In this document: positions 11,138 through 22,544 of the stretch, piece by piece
Layout of the letters: every line of letters begins with the position of its first letter
Numbering within the stretch: position 1 is the stretch's first letter
From: Chamaecyparis obtusa
Lineage: Eukaryota > Streptophyta > Pinopsida > Cupressales > Cupressaceae
DNA length: 64,000 nucleotides
Direction: 5' to 3'
Assembly (NCBI GenBank): GCA_027943335.1
Contig: BSBK01008836.1
Span: forward strand, 496,001-560,000
Position numbers and translations under genes: made by a program
The notes under the pieces: generated by a model
What the model was told of the DNA's origin: nothing
Database searches by the model: none
What the model saw: the letters and a program-made list of their open reading frames with translations, nothing else

Positions 11138-12425
11138 TTGGTGCTGAGGGCTTTCCATGATTCCCCTATAGCTGGACATCCGGGTTTCTATAAAACTTAC
11201 AGGTAGGTGCGTGAACATTTCACATGGAGGGGTCTCAAGCATGATGTTCAAAATTATGTCAGAGAATGTTCTGTTTGTCAGCAAAACAAGCAGGAACATA
11301 CATATCCAACAGGTTTATTGCAGCCACTACCTATTCCTGATAAAAAATGGGAGTGCATTTCCATGGATTTTATTGTGGGCCTACCTAAGGTCCAAGGTAG
11401 AGACTGTATTTATGTAGTAGTGGATCGTTTGACCAAATTTGCTCACTTCTTTCCCATTGCTACTACCTTTTCAGCTGTACAGGTGGCAGAATTGTTCTTC
11501 AAGGAGATTTTTCAGTTACATGGGTTACCGCAAAGCTTTGTGAGTGACTCGAATAGTCGTTTCATGAGTCACTTTTGGCAGGAGTTGTTCAGGTTATGTG
11601 GTACAAAGCTAACTCCTCGCACTAGCTATCACCCGCAGACTGATGGTCAGACTGAGATTGTTAATAAATGGGTGGAGGGCTATCTTCGTAACTATGTTTC
11701 TGCTCAGCAGAGGGCTTGGGTGAAGTGGCTTTACTTATGTGACTACTGTTATAATTCGACTCATCATATGTCCATCTGTATGACTCCGTTTCGAGCTTTA
11801 TATGGATATGATCCTCCCAGTTTCTTTGATTTGATGCTCAGTGATAGCAGAGTACTTGGTGCAGGTGACTTGTTACAGGACAGTCAGGATGTTTTAGGCA
11901 CCTTGTAGGATAATATATAGTGAGCACAGAATCAGCAGAAGCAGTATGCTGATCAGAGGAGAGTGGCCCGTTCTTTTGAGGTTGGGGACATGGTGTATTT
12001 GATGCTGCAGCTATATAGGCAGTCTTCCATTCAGAAGAGCGGGGCTAAAAAGCTTAAACCTCGGTATTATGGTCCATTTTGTGTGGTTCAGCGGGTTGGA
12101 GAGGTTGCTTATGCGCTGGATTTTCCATCTGATAGTAAGGTGCACAATGTTTTTCATGTGTCCCTTTTGAAGAAAGCTTTGGGTAGACATGTTATTCCCT
12201 CATCTGTTTTACCACCATTGGATGATGAGGGGAAGCTAGAATTGGTTCCTGAGGCCATTTTGGATCCAGGGAGAGACATCTGTGCAGACGAGTTATCCGA
12301 GAGTTTTTGGTTAAATGGCTTGGTCTACCGGATGAGGATCAGAGGAGATTTTACAGCATCCTGGTTTGCGATTGCTTGAGGACAAGCAATCTTGGGGAGG
12401 GAGGACTGTAATGTCCCCAATTTAG
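11138..12425 (+). pseudogene. Gypsy-1 integrase with decayed chromodomain
   Basis: Integrase would insert the cDNA into the chromosome. The N-terminal zinc site (H...H, then CSVCQQNK at about 11260) is present. Catalytic residues are visible at SMDFIVGL (Asp), FVSDSNSRF (Asp) and TDGQTEIVNK (Glu). Stops cut the frame at 11135, 11204-11206 and 11906 and twice near 11918-11923. After the GDMVYL ... KLKPRYYGPF C-terminal block, a chromodomain follows at about 12270-12400 (RVIREFLVKWLGLPDED in one frame, HPGLRLLEDKQSW in another). A small deletion near 12342 shifts the frame inside it. The second frame runs past the polypurine tract and ends at TAG 12423-12425, inside the 3' LTR. Confidence 0.85.
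12391..12406 (+). promoter_or_regulatory. Gypsy-1 polypurine tract
   Basis: CTTGGGGAGGGAGGAC lies directly before the 3' LTR. Such purine runs prime plus-strand DNA synthesis. Confidence 0.85.
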
Positions 12426-13434
12426 CAGGTACCTGGGCTTGTTATTGTCAGTTCATCAATGCAGTCCCTGTGAGCTGACGATTTGATTAGGGGATCTCTG
12501 TGTCTGACTTACTATTTTTAGTAAGTCAGTTATACCCGGTTTCTATTTCGGGAAAGGCAGTTGGGCGTTGATTTTAGTCTTCTTTCTTCGTTGGAGCTCT
12601 TCCAAGAATTGTCAGTTATCACTTTCTTCATATTTGATGAAATGAAGCTTGGCTTATTTCAATATTTTACTTTAAGAGTTCTAATTTGAAAGTGTGTAGT
12701 TGACGATTGTTATCACTTAAGTGAAAGGTGTGATTGTGAAGCTGAATGGTGGTGTGAAAAAGAAGATTTCATTTATTATTTAAAAAGCCCAGCCTTGCGT
12801 GATTCATCATCATGTTATTATTATCAAAGTTTGTAATTTTTCTGAAAGCTTCGAACTTGTGCAAACAAGGGTTTGAGTAGACTTGGGGAAACGTTTTTTC
12901 TTCCAAGACGTGCATTGTGAAATGGATGTCAAATGCCATTGAATAATGTGAAGAATGCCAGCGATATGAAGAATTACGGCCTGCAGATTCGAATCCTAGG
13001 CCGTACGGTTGTGCCAATGCCGCGAATCAATAAAAGCCAGTTGTTTGCAAACCTGGCATATGGGAGTTGGAGATTTATGGTATACGGCAGGGAATTTCTC
13101 ATGGTGACAGGGAATTGATGCCAGCAATTTCTACAGCAACTAATGCACTGGTATATATTCACATGAAAGCTACAGCAGGAGGTTTCGATATTATTCCAAA
13201 AGCATCCAGGTGCCAATAATTTCATTTCTAATTATATTGCATGAATGATGTGAAACACAACATTGATTTTTTAATACTATGACGTAGAATATGTTGCATT
13301 GAATTAACGTGAGTTATGAATTGAGCTATTGTTAAACAAATGAATTATGTTCAATTGAGGAGATTTAGAATTATAAATTGTTAGTTCACAGAAAATTATC
13401 ATTGCAAATTGAAGAGCTACAAAGGCTCTTTACA
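12407..13434 (+). repeat. Gypsy-1 3' LTR
   Basis: 1028 bp, TGTAATGTCCCC to GGCTCTTTACA, followed by the TATTA target duplication. It lacks the 18-bp internal duplication of the 5' copy. Confidence 0.95.
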
Positions 13435-13439
13435 TATTA

Positions 13440-13990
13440 GAATGCAAATTCAAGACAAGATAAAGATCAAGTTCACGAAGATGCAAGTGCAAGTTCAAGT
13501 CATAGCAATGAGAAAATTTACAAGAATGAAAGATGAAGAAGATTTGAGAAGAGAAGCAATTAGGGAATATGTCATCACTATTGAAGGCTTGACAATGTTG
13601 AGTATCGAGATATTTTCCCATCACCAATTGATTGATCAAGCCTACAAGATAAGGATATTGAGGTGGCGCCCACTTGTCTTCCACCAATAAGGAAATTCCA
13701 ATTACACATGTTTCAATTATATTATGCCAAGTGTACAATTTTCTCATTGGTTCTCAAAAACATTGTAATTTTCTTATTGGCCCATAGGGCGGTGCCATCA
13801 TGTAATTGGTTAATAGGGTGACAACCCTAATTAGGGTTTGTAAGGATAAATCCCGGCCCTTGATCTTGAATCAATCTTGGCCATTCATTGTAATTGAACA
13901 ACTATAAAAGGCCATGGCCTTCTCATTTGTAAGGAGTTAGATATTAGAAGATTAGTTAGAGAGCTAGAAGTAGAGGTAGGTTAGCTAAGG
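13440..13990 (+). repeat. LTR-like segment of an older repeat with a TATA box
   Basis: This is the right flank of Gypsy-1 and left flank of Copia-1. It contains a clear TATAAAAG at 13903-13910 within ACTATAAAAGGCCATGG, and CCAAT-like and CAACCCTAATTAGGGTTTG sequences upstream, as in plant LTR promoters. The last five bases, 13986-13990 (TAAGG), are the Copia-1 target duplication. The pre-insertion sequence resumes at 21262. Confidence 0.6.
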
Positions 13991-15389
13991 TGTTGGCATT
14001 AACCGGTAAGGATGCAACCGGTACATTACCTACATGGCAAAGAGGTGTTGTCATTAATGTCAAAGGATGCAAACAATGTTCAATTAGGAACAAGCAGGTG
14101 TAGTTGACAATAATAAGCACAAGAGAGACTGGTTTGGAGACCGATGACACATAGTGAGCAAGAGGAGGCACTGTCTTTGTTACTGATAAAGATCTAACTG
14201 ATCATCAGAGCAACCGGTAATCAAGGATTTTGAAGTATAATCGGAAACAATGTATAATCGGAACCAATGAGTCAAACCGGTATAGACAGAGAAAGAAAAA
14301 CTGACAGGTGATGGTTTTTACCTATGCACAACCTAAAGTTATAAACCGATCAGTGAAGATATCATTGAGACTGATGAACCGGGAAAGTCACAGTTGACAA
14401 ACACTTGTATGACTCTTTGACCGGGATTTGTTGCACAAAGTCCGGACGACTTTGTGTTATCAAGAAGATCGGTGCAAGGTGCGATTGAAGGTTTTAATGC
14501 CGAAGTTTATGGCATTAAAACATGGAAAAATCTCAAGTAAAGGAAAGCTTATGGCACGCATCTGTCATTTCCTTTATAAAGTAGAAAAAGCACATGGCAT
14601 GCATCAGATGTTTCCTTAGTGAACTGAGACTCCACTAGGTGATGGATCCAAAGGAGATTTTTATGGAGGTCGTGCATGTAAAAGCAGAAAAGGGCAAGAT
14701 GACTATATATTCTACAACCTGCGAAGAATATTGTTTGCCTTCATTCTGCCAAAGAAAAAGAGTGAACATGTACGCTGAGAGAAGCTACAAAAAGGTGAAA
14801 AGAAGAAGAGAAGAAGAGTGTGCAAGGAAACACAACAAAAGAAGGAGAGCATACCTGTGGTGACTGGTGATGACTCTCAATTGAGAAGCACAGCGATCTT
14901 ATCAGGCTTAGCAAAGTTATTTCTAAAAGATTAAACACTCTATTGCTCTCTGACAATTGCAATAGTAAAGTCCTAGTACTTTGGGTGGACATTAACAAGT
15001 CCCTTGTATTAAATCCCTTAACCGGGTGACATCTGTGTAGATGTTCTAAGTCTTCTAACAAGGCAGGCTTTAACAGGCCTTATTTCCTAAATCCCTAAAC
15101 CGGGTCGCATCTAACAGTGTGTTTGTAATCTTTTAACAGGGAAGGCTCCTAACAGGGCGCACTTCAGAAGAGTGCAAAATTTGTGAGGTTTCCTCACACC
15201 GTGGGTTTCTCCCTATTTGGGTTTCCACATGATAAATCTAGAGTTGTTTATTGCTTGATTGTGTGATAGCTATTTCTGTGATAGAATCTATTCTGCTTAC
15301 AGTTTTAGTTAGATTATATCAGATTTGATTCTTAAGTTTTAGTGGGTGCTGATTCACCCCTCCCCTCTCAGCATTGGTTGGGACCATCA
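13991..15389 (+). repeat. Copia-1 5' LTR
   Basis: 1399 bp. TATA-like CTTTATAAAG lies near 14570-14580. Downstream, the motif TAACAGGG or TAACCGGG recurs several times between about 15015 and 15160, a pattern also present in the Copia-3 LTRs. Four copies of ACCGGT are intact here (14002, 14017, 14213, 14276) but altered in the 3' LTR. Confidence 0.95.
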
Positions 15390-15391
15390 AT

Positions 15392-15402
15392 TGGTATCAG
15401 AG
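15392..15402 (+). promoter_or_regulatory. Copia-1 primer binding site
   Basis: TGGTATCAGAG, two bases after the LTR end, is complementary to initiator-Met tRNA. Confidence 0.9.
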
Positions 15403-15439
15403 TTGAGTTCCTTTTCTAAGTTGTTTAACTGCAACAGGG

Positions 15440-16357
15440 AAAAGATCTACTGATGAGGAAGGACCAAAGTTTTCTAAGGAAAACTTCACGTTATGGTGCA
15501 ACAGAATGAAGCTGTACATGAAAACCATCGGAGATCAATACTGGACTCATGTAATCCATGATTATACTGAACCCATCGGTACCTTGACACCTGATCAACA
15601 AAAGATCAACATTGAACACACAGCTACAATGGATATGATAGCAAGCACGCTACCTAATCATGTATATGCAAAGATTGAAAATTTGACTACTGCTTACAAG
15701 ATGTGGGCCAAGCTACAAACTATGTATGGTGGTGACACACATGTTCAAAGAGCAAAGGTACAGAGCCTCAGAGGCAAATATGATGATATGAGGATGAATG
15801 AAGGAGAAGATATTGAGCACTACAACAATAGAATCAAAGAAGTGATGAACTCCATCAAAAGCGCTGGAGGAACATTGAGTGAGGAAGATGTGATAAGCAA
15901 TATACTGAGGACACTAAGGCCACAATACGCTATCAAAATCTCAACCATACATGAGCTCAAATCAGTGAACACATCTCAGATCACTCTTGACTCCCTAATC
16001 GGTAGGTTGACTGCTTTTGAATTGAGTAATTATGATAACAGCTTAACCATGTTAGAGGTTGCTTTTAAGTCCTTTGTTAATACTGCTTCCACCAAGAAAG
16101 GAAGAGAGACCGGTAATAGTTCTACTGGTAAGGCTGAAAATTTTGTTGAAAATCTACTCTTTAAAGAGATAGAGCAGGATGAGTTTGAAGCACTCATCGC
16201 AAGGAGATTTCCAAGAGGAAAATGGAAGTACAAAGGGAAACTTCCACTAAAGTGTTTTTCTTGCAACAAGATAGGACACATTGTGCAAAGTGTCCAGATA
16301 ATGAAAATAAAGAAAAGTCCAGCCGATTCAAGAACAAAGGAAAGGAGTGCTACCTAG
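15440..16357 (+). pseudogene. Copia-1 gag
   Basis: The open frame extends upstream of the first ATG (15506), because coding-like sequence such as KENFTLWCNRMKLYM is already readable from about 15455; the original start codon was not found. A UBN2-type gag domain fills about 15500-16030 (for example LQTMYGGDTHVQRAKV and YNNRIKEVMNSIKSAGG). A zinc knuckle starts CFSCNKIGHI at about 16255, but a small deletion near 16281 shifts the frame so that the last Cys (AKCPDN) is read in another frame (16222-16686). The capsid protein would lack a complete knuckle. Confidence 0.85.
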
Positions 16358-17720
16358 CTGAGGAAGGTGTCATAAACAATGAATCTGAAGATTCTGGAGA
16401 TGAAAAAATTGCCTTAGTGGCAATAAAAGAAGAAAGCACAGTGATAAGTGAAATTGCACTTATCTCAAGATCTCATCAATATGATGACAGGATCATTGAT
16501 AGTGGATGCACTCACCATATGACTGGTGACAAGAACAAGTTCATAAGCCTGAAGCTTAATGATGGTGGATCGGTGACCTTTGGTAACAATGCTCCCTGTG
16601 CTATCAAAGGCAAAGGCTCAATTGCACTTGGCAATAAGTTGTATGCGAGGATGTGTACTGGGTGGAAGGACTCAAGTACAATCTAATGAGTGTAGCTCAA
16701 TTAAACAACAAAGGATACATGTTGGAGTTTGGGCAAGGTTCTTGTATTGTCAAGAATCAATAAGGAGATCATGTTGCCACCGGTAGACAGAGCAAAGAGA
16801 ACTTGTTCTATCTAGACTCAACCGAGGGGGCTTGCCTCATAGCAATAGCAAAAGGGGAAACAAACAAAATCTGTCTCATAACAAAAGAGGACAACAGTTG
16901 GCTGTGGCACAAGAGGCTCTGCCACATAAACTTTGACAATATTGTCAAAGTAAGAAGAAATCAATTAGAGGGCTTCCTGAGATTACAAAGTCTGACATAA
17001 GTATTTGTAAAGAATGTCAAATAGGCAAACTGACAGGAACAAGCTTCAGTAGTAAATCTTTTTCTGTTAAAAACGTGTTGGATCTCGTTCACACAGACTT
17101 GTGTGTGACCTATGAGGACGAAGAGCTACTATGGAGACAAGTACTTCATGCTCTTTGTAGATGATTTTTCAAGAATGATGTGGACACTCTTCCTTAGAGA
17201 AAAATTAGAGGCCTTTCACATTTTCAAAATCTATAAAGCTCGAGTGGAGAAGGAGACCGGTAAAAGCTTTAAGTGTCTAAAGTCAAACAGAAGAGGTGAG
17301 TACACCTCTCAAGAGTTCACTCACTACTGTGAGAAATAGGGGATAAAAAAGGCAGTTGTCTGCACTGAGAACCCCGCAACAAAATGGAGTCGCTAAAAGA
17401 AGAAACAAGACTAATTGATTGTGCTAGAACTTTAATGATTTAGAAAAATCTTCCCCACCACTTCTGGAGAGAAGCAATCAGCACCGCAATGTATACACTG
17501 AACCGAGTTCAAGTTAAGAAAGGAACCGGTAAGACTCCCTACGAGTTGTGGTTTGGTCACACTCCTAGTGTAGGTTATTTCAGAATTTTTGGTAGCAATT
17601 GTCACATCAAAAGAGATGTGTAGCCTGGCAAGTTTGAGCCAAAGAGCGATGTATGCATATTTCTGGGTTATACTACCAAAAGTAAAGTTTACCGGTGTCT
17701 GAATAAAAGGACATGAAAAA
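16282..17720 (+). pseudogene. Copia-1 protease and integrase
   Basis: The protease motif IDSGCTHHMTGD is at about 16495-16530 in the frame that follows the gag frameshift. A pre-integrase H...H zinc region with WLWHKRLCHINFDN is at about 16890-16940, then CKECQIGK near 17010. The integrase core is readable from 17112 (YFMLFVDDFSRMMWT). Catalytic residues are damaged: the block at about 17281-17300 reads KSNRRGEYTS with Asn where the second Asp belongs, and the catalytic Glu position near 17393 is Lys (AAA). Both are single G-to-A changes. Stops and frameshifts separate the pieces, so no active integrase can result. Confidence 0.85.
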
Positions 17721-17722
17721 TA

Positions 17723-19639
17723 GTGGAAAGTATCAATGTAAAGATTGATGAATATTCAGAACCAAGGGAAAAGAACAGTCATGATAAATTAGACAGTCAC
17801 AAGGATCATGATGCTGAAAATCATTTGGACTTTAATGAAATGATTGTTGCTGATGAAGAAGAACAAGTCAACAGACCCTTGGAGCAGGGTAATGTACTTG
17901 AGCCAGTAAGGGATCATATCATAAGACCAACTCAAGATGATGAATAGGAAATTGTTCATGGCCTCACTAGAGTTATTGCTCAATCGAAAGATATAGACTG
18001 GGAACACCAACCAGTTCTGCCAAGATATGTCACATATCACTCCACTGATAACATTATTGGTGACGAACATGCTAATATTCTGATCAGGAGAAAGGCTAGA
18101 GAAAGTATCTGCTTACTTTCAAGTATAGAGCCCAAAACCACTAGAGAGGCTCTGAAGGATGAGAACTGGGTCAAGGCAATGGAAGAAGAGATTGAGAAAA
18201 TTGAGAAGAATGAAACATGGACTCTTGTTCCTAGACCACAAGACAAGAATGTCATTGGGACCAAGTGGGTGTACCAAAACAAGCTAAATGAAGAAGGAAA
18301 GGTGGTAAGGAATGAAGCAAGGCTAGTCTGCAAAGGCTATGCACAGGAGGCAGGACTAGATTATGGAGAAACCTTTGCACCTATGGCAAGACTAAAAGTG
18401 AGAATCCTTCTTGCTTATGCTGCTCATAAAAGATTCAAAGTATACTAGATGGATGTAAAGTCTGCATTAGGAAGTTTATATAGAACAACCAGAAGGCTTC
18501 TCCTCCACAGAGAAAAGTGGTATTGTCTGTAAATTGAAGAAAACACTCTATGGGCTAAAACAAGCCCTAGGGCTTGGTATGAAAGGTTACATTCATACCT
18601 TTTGACTATTGGATTCACAAGAATAAGAGATAACAACAATATATATCTCAAAACTGGCAAAGAAGGGAATCTGATTGCTGAATTTTTTGTGGATGACATC
18701 ATCTTTGGGGGAGATGACAAAATGAGCAAAGACTTCGTTGAGGAAACGAAGAAAGAATTTGAAATGTCCATTATCGAAGCCATAAAATTCTTCATTGGAT
18801 TGCAAGTCCATCAGCTAAAAGAAGGTATTTTTATTTCTCAGTCCAAGTATGTTAAAGAAATTCTTAAATCCTTTGGGCTAGAAGAATCCAGACTGGTTGG
18901 CACACCAATGATAACTAACCTTAAGTTATCAAAGGAGAATGATGCAAAAGAAGTAAATGAGACATTGTATCGGTCAATGATTGACAAGTTACAGTATGGT
19001 GTGCATAGCAAACTTGATATTGCACATGCAGTAGGCATTGTAGCTAGATTCTCTGCTAACCCAAAAGAGACAAATTTAATAGTAGTGAAGAGAATTTTCA
19101 GATACCTAAAGGGTACTGAGGAGTATGGCCTATGGTTTCCTCACAAAGGAGGTCTCGAGATAAAGGTATTCACTGATGCAGATTGGGCTGGTAATATTGA
19201 TGACAGAAAGAGCACAAGTGGAGGTGCATTCTTTCTTGGAGAGAAAATTGTGTCATGGACAAGTAAAAAGCAGAACTGCATTTCACGGTCCACAACATAA
19301 GCTAAGTATGTTGTTGCTGCAATCAATTGCACATAGGTGATCTGGATAAAATAGATATTGGAAGGAATCCAAGAACAGGTACTTGAACCGATTGCAATTT
19401 ACTGTGACAGTAGAAGTGCAATAAATATATCTAAAAATCCTATCATGGACTCTAAAACAGAGCACATTGCTATAAAGTATCACTATTTGAGAGAGCAGGT
19501 GCAAAATAAAGAAGAGAAATTGGAATATGTTCCCACAAAAGAACAAGTTGTTGAAATATTCACAAAGCCTTTACCGAAGAGTACTTTTGAGTATCTCAGA
19601 GGTAAATTAGGGGTTGTGCCCCTTCTTGATCTTCAGTAA
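17723..19639 (+). pseudogene. Copia-1 reverse transcriptase and RNase H
   Basis: Pieces in order: an acidic linker (17723-17947); the reverse transcriptase start with KNVIGTKWVYQNKLNEEGKV (18179-18448); a frameshifted stretch 18449-18600; then 18602-19300 with FFVDDIIFGG, in which the paired Asp residues are intact, and FTDADWAGN / RKSTSGGAFF of RNase H. The RNase H ends at 19358-19639 with IYCDSRSAI and VEIFTKPLPKSTFEYLRGKL. Stops at about 19298, 19335 and 19350 sit at codons one C-to-T change from Gln. The reverse transcriptase active site itself is preserved, unlike that of Gypsy-1. Confidence 0.9.
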
Positions 19640-19857
19640 TAAGACCGAGGTGTTCATCAATCCATTGAGCTTCAACAGAGGATTCAAATTTCATCTTAAC
19701 AGGATTGGTGATAAAGGACTGTTGCTCGAAGGGGGAGCAGATTTCAAGGAAAAAGGTAGTGACTTGACTAGCCCTTGGCATTATTGTCAAAAGGGGACAT
19801 TATGTTACCGATGAAGATGTAGACCGAACCGGTAAGTTGTGTTTTTCCATCAATGCC

Positions 19858-19869
19858 AAAGGGGGAGAT
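19858..19869 (+). promoter_or_regulatory. Copia-1 polypurine tract
   Basis: AAAGGGGGAGA directly precedes the 3' LTR and is about 220 bp after the end of pol. Confidence 0.85.
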
Positions 19870-21256
19870 TGTTGGCATTAACCGATAAGGATGCAACTAG
19901 TACATTACCTACATGGCAAAGCGGTGTTGTCATTGATGTCAAAGGATGCAAACAATGTTCGATCAGGAACAAGCAGGTACAATTGACAATAATAAGCGCA
20001 AGAGAGACTGATTTGGAGACAAGTGACACATAGTGAGCAAGAGGAGGCACTGTCTCTGTTACTGATAAAGCTCTAACTGATCATCAGAGCAACCAGTAAT
20101 CAAGGATTCAGAAGTATAGCCGGAAACAATGTCTAACCGGAACCAAGGAGTCAAACCAGTATAGACAGATAAAGAAAAAGTGACAGGTGATGGTTTTTAC
20201 CTGTGAACAACCTAAAGTTATAAAGCGATCAGTGAAGATATCATCGAGACTGATGAACCGAAGAAAGTCACAGTTGACAAACACTTGTGTGACTCTTTGA
20301 CCGGGATTTGTTGCACAAAATCTGGACAACTTTGTGTTATCAAGAAGATCGGTGCAAGGTGCGATTGAAGGTTTTAGTGCCAAAGTTTATGGCATTAAAA
20401 CATGGAGAAATCTCAAGTAAAGGAAAGCTTGCGGCACACATCTATCGTTTCCTTTATAAAGAAGAAAAAGCACATAGCATGCATCAGATGTTTCCTTAGT
20501 GAACTAAAACTCCACTAGGTGATGGATCCAAAGGAGATTTTATGGAGGTCGTGCATGTAAAAGCAGAAAGGGCAAGATGACTATATATTCTACAACCTGT
20601 GAAGAATATTGTTTGCCTTCATTTTGCCAAAGAAAAAGAGTGAACTTGTATGTTGAGAGAAGCTACAAAAAGGTGAAAAGAAGAAGAGTGTGCAAGGAAG
20701 CACAACAGAAGGAGAGCATACCTGTGGTGACTGGTGATGACTCTCAATTGAGAAGCACAGTGATCTTATCAGGCTTAGCAAAGCCATTTCTAAAAGATCA
20801 AACCCTCTATTGCTCTTTGACAATTGCAATAGCAAAATCTTAGTACTTTGGGTGGACATTAATAGGTCCCTTGTATTAAATCCCTTAACCGGGTGACATC
20901 TGTGTACATGTTCTAAGTCCTCTAACAAGGCAGGCTTTAACAGGCTTTATTTCCTAAATCCCTTAACCGGGTCGCATCTAACAGTGTGTTTGTAATCCTT
21001 TAACAAGGAAGGCTCCTAACAAGGCGCACTTCAGAATAGTGCAAAATTTGTGAGGTTTCCTCACACTGTGGTTTTCTCCCGATTTGGGTTTCCACATGAT
21101 AAATCTGGTGTTGTTTATTGCTTGATTGTGTAATAGCTATTTCTGTGATAGAATCTATTCTGCTTACAGTTTTAGTTAGATTATATCAGATTTGATTCTT
21201 AAGTTTTAGTGGGTGCTGATTCACCCCTCCCCTCTCAGCACCGGTTGGGACCATCA
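19870..21256 (+). repeat. Copia-1 3' LTR
   Basis: 1387 bp, TGTTGGCATTAACC to GGGACCATCA, then TAAGG. All four ACCGGT sites of the 5' LTR have decayed here (ACCGAT, ACTAGT, ACCAGT, ACCAGT), while one near the 3' end (21240-21245) is intact here and lost in the 5' LTR. Confidence 0.95.
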
Positions 21257-21261
21257 TAAGG

Positions 21262-22544
21262 GAGAGACTTGTTGAAATTGTTGCCATAATGCTATCAAAG
21301 TGATTGATGATTCAATGTTGGTCTTCATGGTGAATTACTTAATGTTGCTTTGAAGTGTTGCGTGGTTTCTTCAATCCCTCACTTGGAGTAGATTTCATTT
21401 CATGTTGTTTAGAAGTAGTTTAGTTGGATGAAAGAAATTGTGGATGTTTAGTTGCTTGACTCGAATATAAACTTGGCCATGAGCCTCTTGTTGACGGTAG
21501 GAGGGCCTTGTGTGGTAAGCTAGTGATTGCACTTAACTTCAATTGATATTAATTCTTTAGTTTGCATTCATTAATGGAATTGAAGACCAGATATTGATTT
21601 GAAAACCATTTGAGTATATACCCTTAGAAGATTGCACCTAGTAGAGTCCAAGTTCATCCATACTTCCTTCCATTCATAGTTAGAAGTAAAAGTGGTAGTT
21701 AAGTTTAAGTTCAAGTTGAGAGTTCAAGAATTGGAAAATCAATATATTTTCATTGCAAATTGCGAAGCCAAATCTACAGAAGCAATTGATATTCATTGAA
21801 TGAACAACGCAAGTCCCCTTAGTGATTACCAACAAATCACATTATTTCATTGAGTGAGTATCCACAATTGAAGGAACCTTGAAGTCATTTCATGAACTTA
21901 CTTTGCAAGCTTAGCATAAAAAGTGACCTTATACAAGAGAGAGTTGGAAATTTGGTGTTTTATCTTGGAATACTAAGTATTCAATTTTGTATGTTGTAGT
22001 GGAACAAAACTCACATCAACACATCCTAAGGTAGATCACTGCAAAAGAGTTAGGAGAGAGAGTTTGCAGATCATACTGTTGCTCAAGGATTTGGAACTCG
22101 CTGATAGAAATTGGAAAGATTAAAAAACTGTTTGCCAGTTGAAGGAAGCAACCATGGTAGCATGCAGATTGTTATGTGAAATTTGCCTTTAAAAGACTTT
22201 TAATTATTTTATTTTTTTAGGAGAGAGCACATGAAAGTTTTTATCTCAGTAAAAAAAATCTTTTATCACTTATAAAAGGCAAAGTAGATTACCACTTTTT
22301 TAGAATTAAAGCTTACAAAATTTTACTTTTTGAAGAGTCAATTAAACTTTATAATTGATTTTTGAAAGTAAATTTGTTTTTAAAGTGATATATCAATATT
22401 TTGTAATCAAGTGCATTATTGGTTGCAACCAACATTTATTTTAAAAAAAAGGGTTTTGTGTGTGGGTCCTAGTTGAAGGGACAAAGAGAATATTCATTTG
22501 CAAATCTCTCCTAGATTTTGTGTTGGGTCACTAAGCATATTTTT
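21262..22544. other. Non-coding flank of Copia-1 and leader of Copia-2
   Basis: The first part is the right flank of the Copia-1 insertion and continues the older repeat seen at 13440-13985. No coding domain is seen. Near 22200-22460 the DNA becomes AT-rich with A runs. The 5' LTR of Copia-2 should lie here, but no copy of its 3' LTR start (TGACAACAATAATGCCC) and no TGGTATCAGAGC site was found. Confidence 0.5.

Larger units (their letters stand above)
6593..13434 (+). mobile_element. Complete but defective Ty3/gypsy chromovirus (Gypsy-1)
   Basis: Two direct LTRs (6593-7637 and 12407-13434), both TG...CA, enclose a gag-pol region in the order gag, protease, reverse transcriptase, RNase H, integrase, chromodomain. 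A perfect 5-bp target duplication TATTA is at 6588-6592 and 13435-13439, so both ends are exact. Total length is 6842 bp. The body carries several in-frame stops, at least two frameshifts and an altered catalytic Asp in the reverse transcriptase, so it cannot move by itself. By eye the LTRs differ at about 5 positions in the first 120 bases, mostly transitions, so it is neither new nor ancient. Confidence 0.95.
13991..21256 (+). mobile_element. Complete but defective Ty1/copia element (Copia-1)
   Basis: Direct LTRs at 13991-15389 and 19870-21256 (TGTTGGCATTAACC to GGGACCATCA) are flanked by a perfect 5-bp target duplication TAAGG (13986-13990, 21257-21261). The total is 7266 bp. The internal order is gag, protease, integrase, reverse transcriptase, RNase H, which defines Ty1/copia. 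Many stops and frameshifts break pol. The LTRs differ at roughly 27 of the first 290 bases by eye, so Copia-1 is clearly older than Gypsy-1. Confidence 0.95.
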
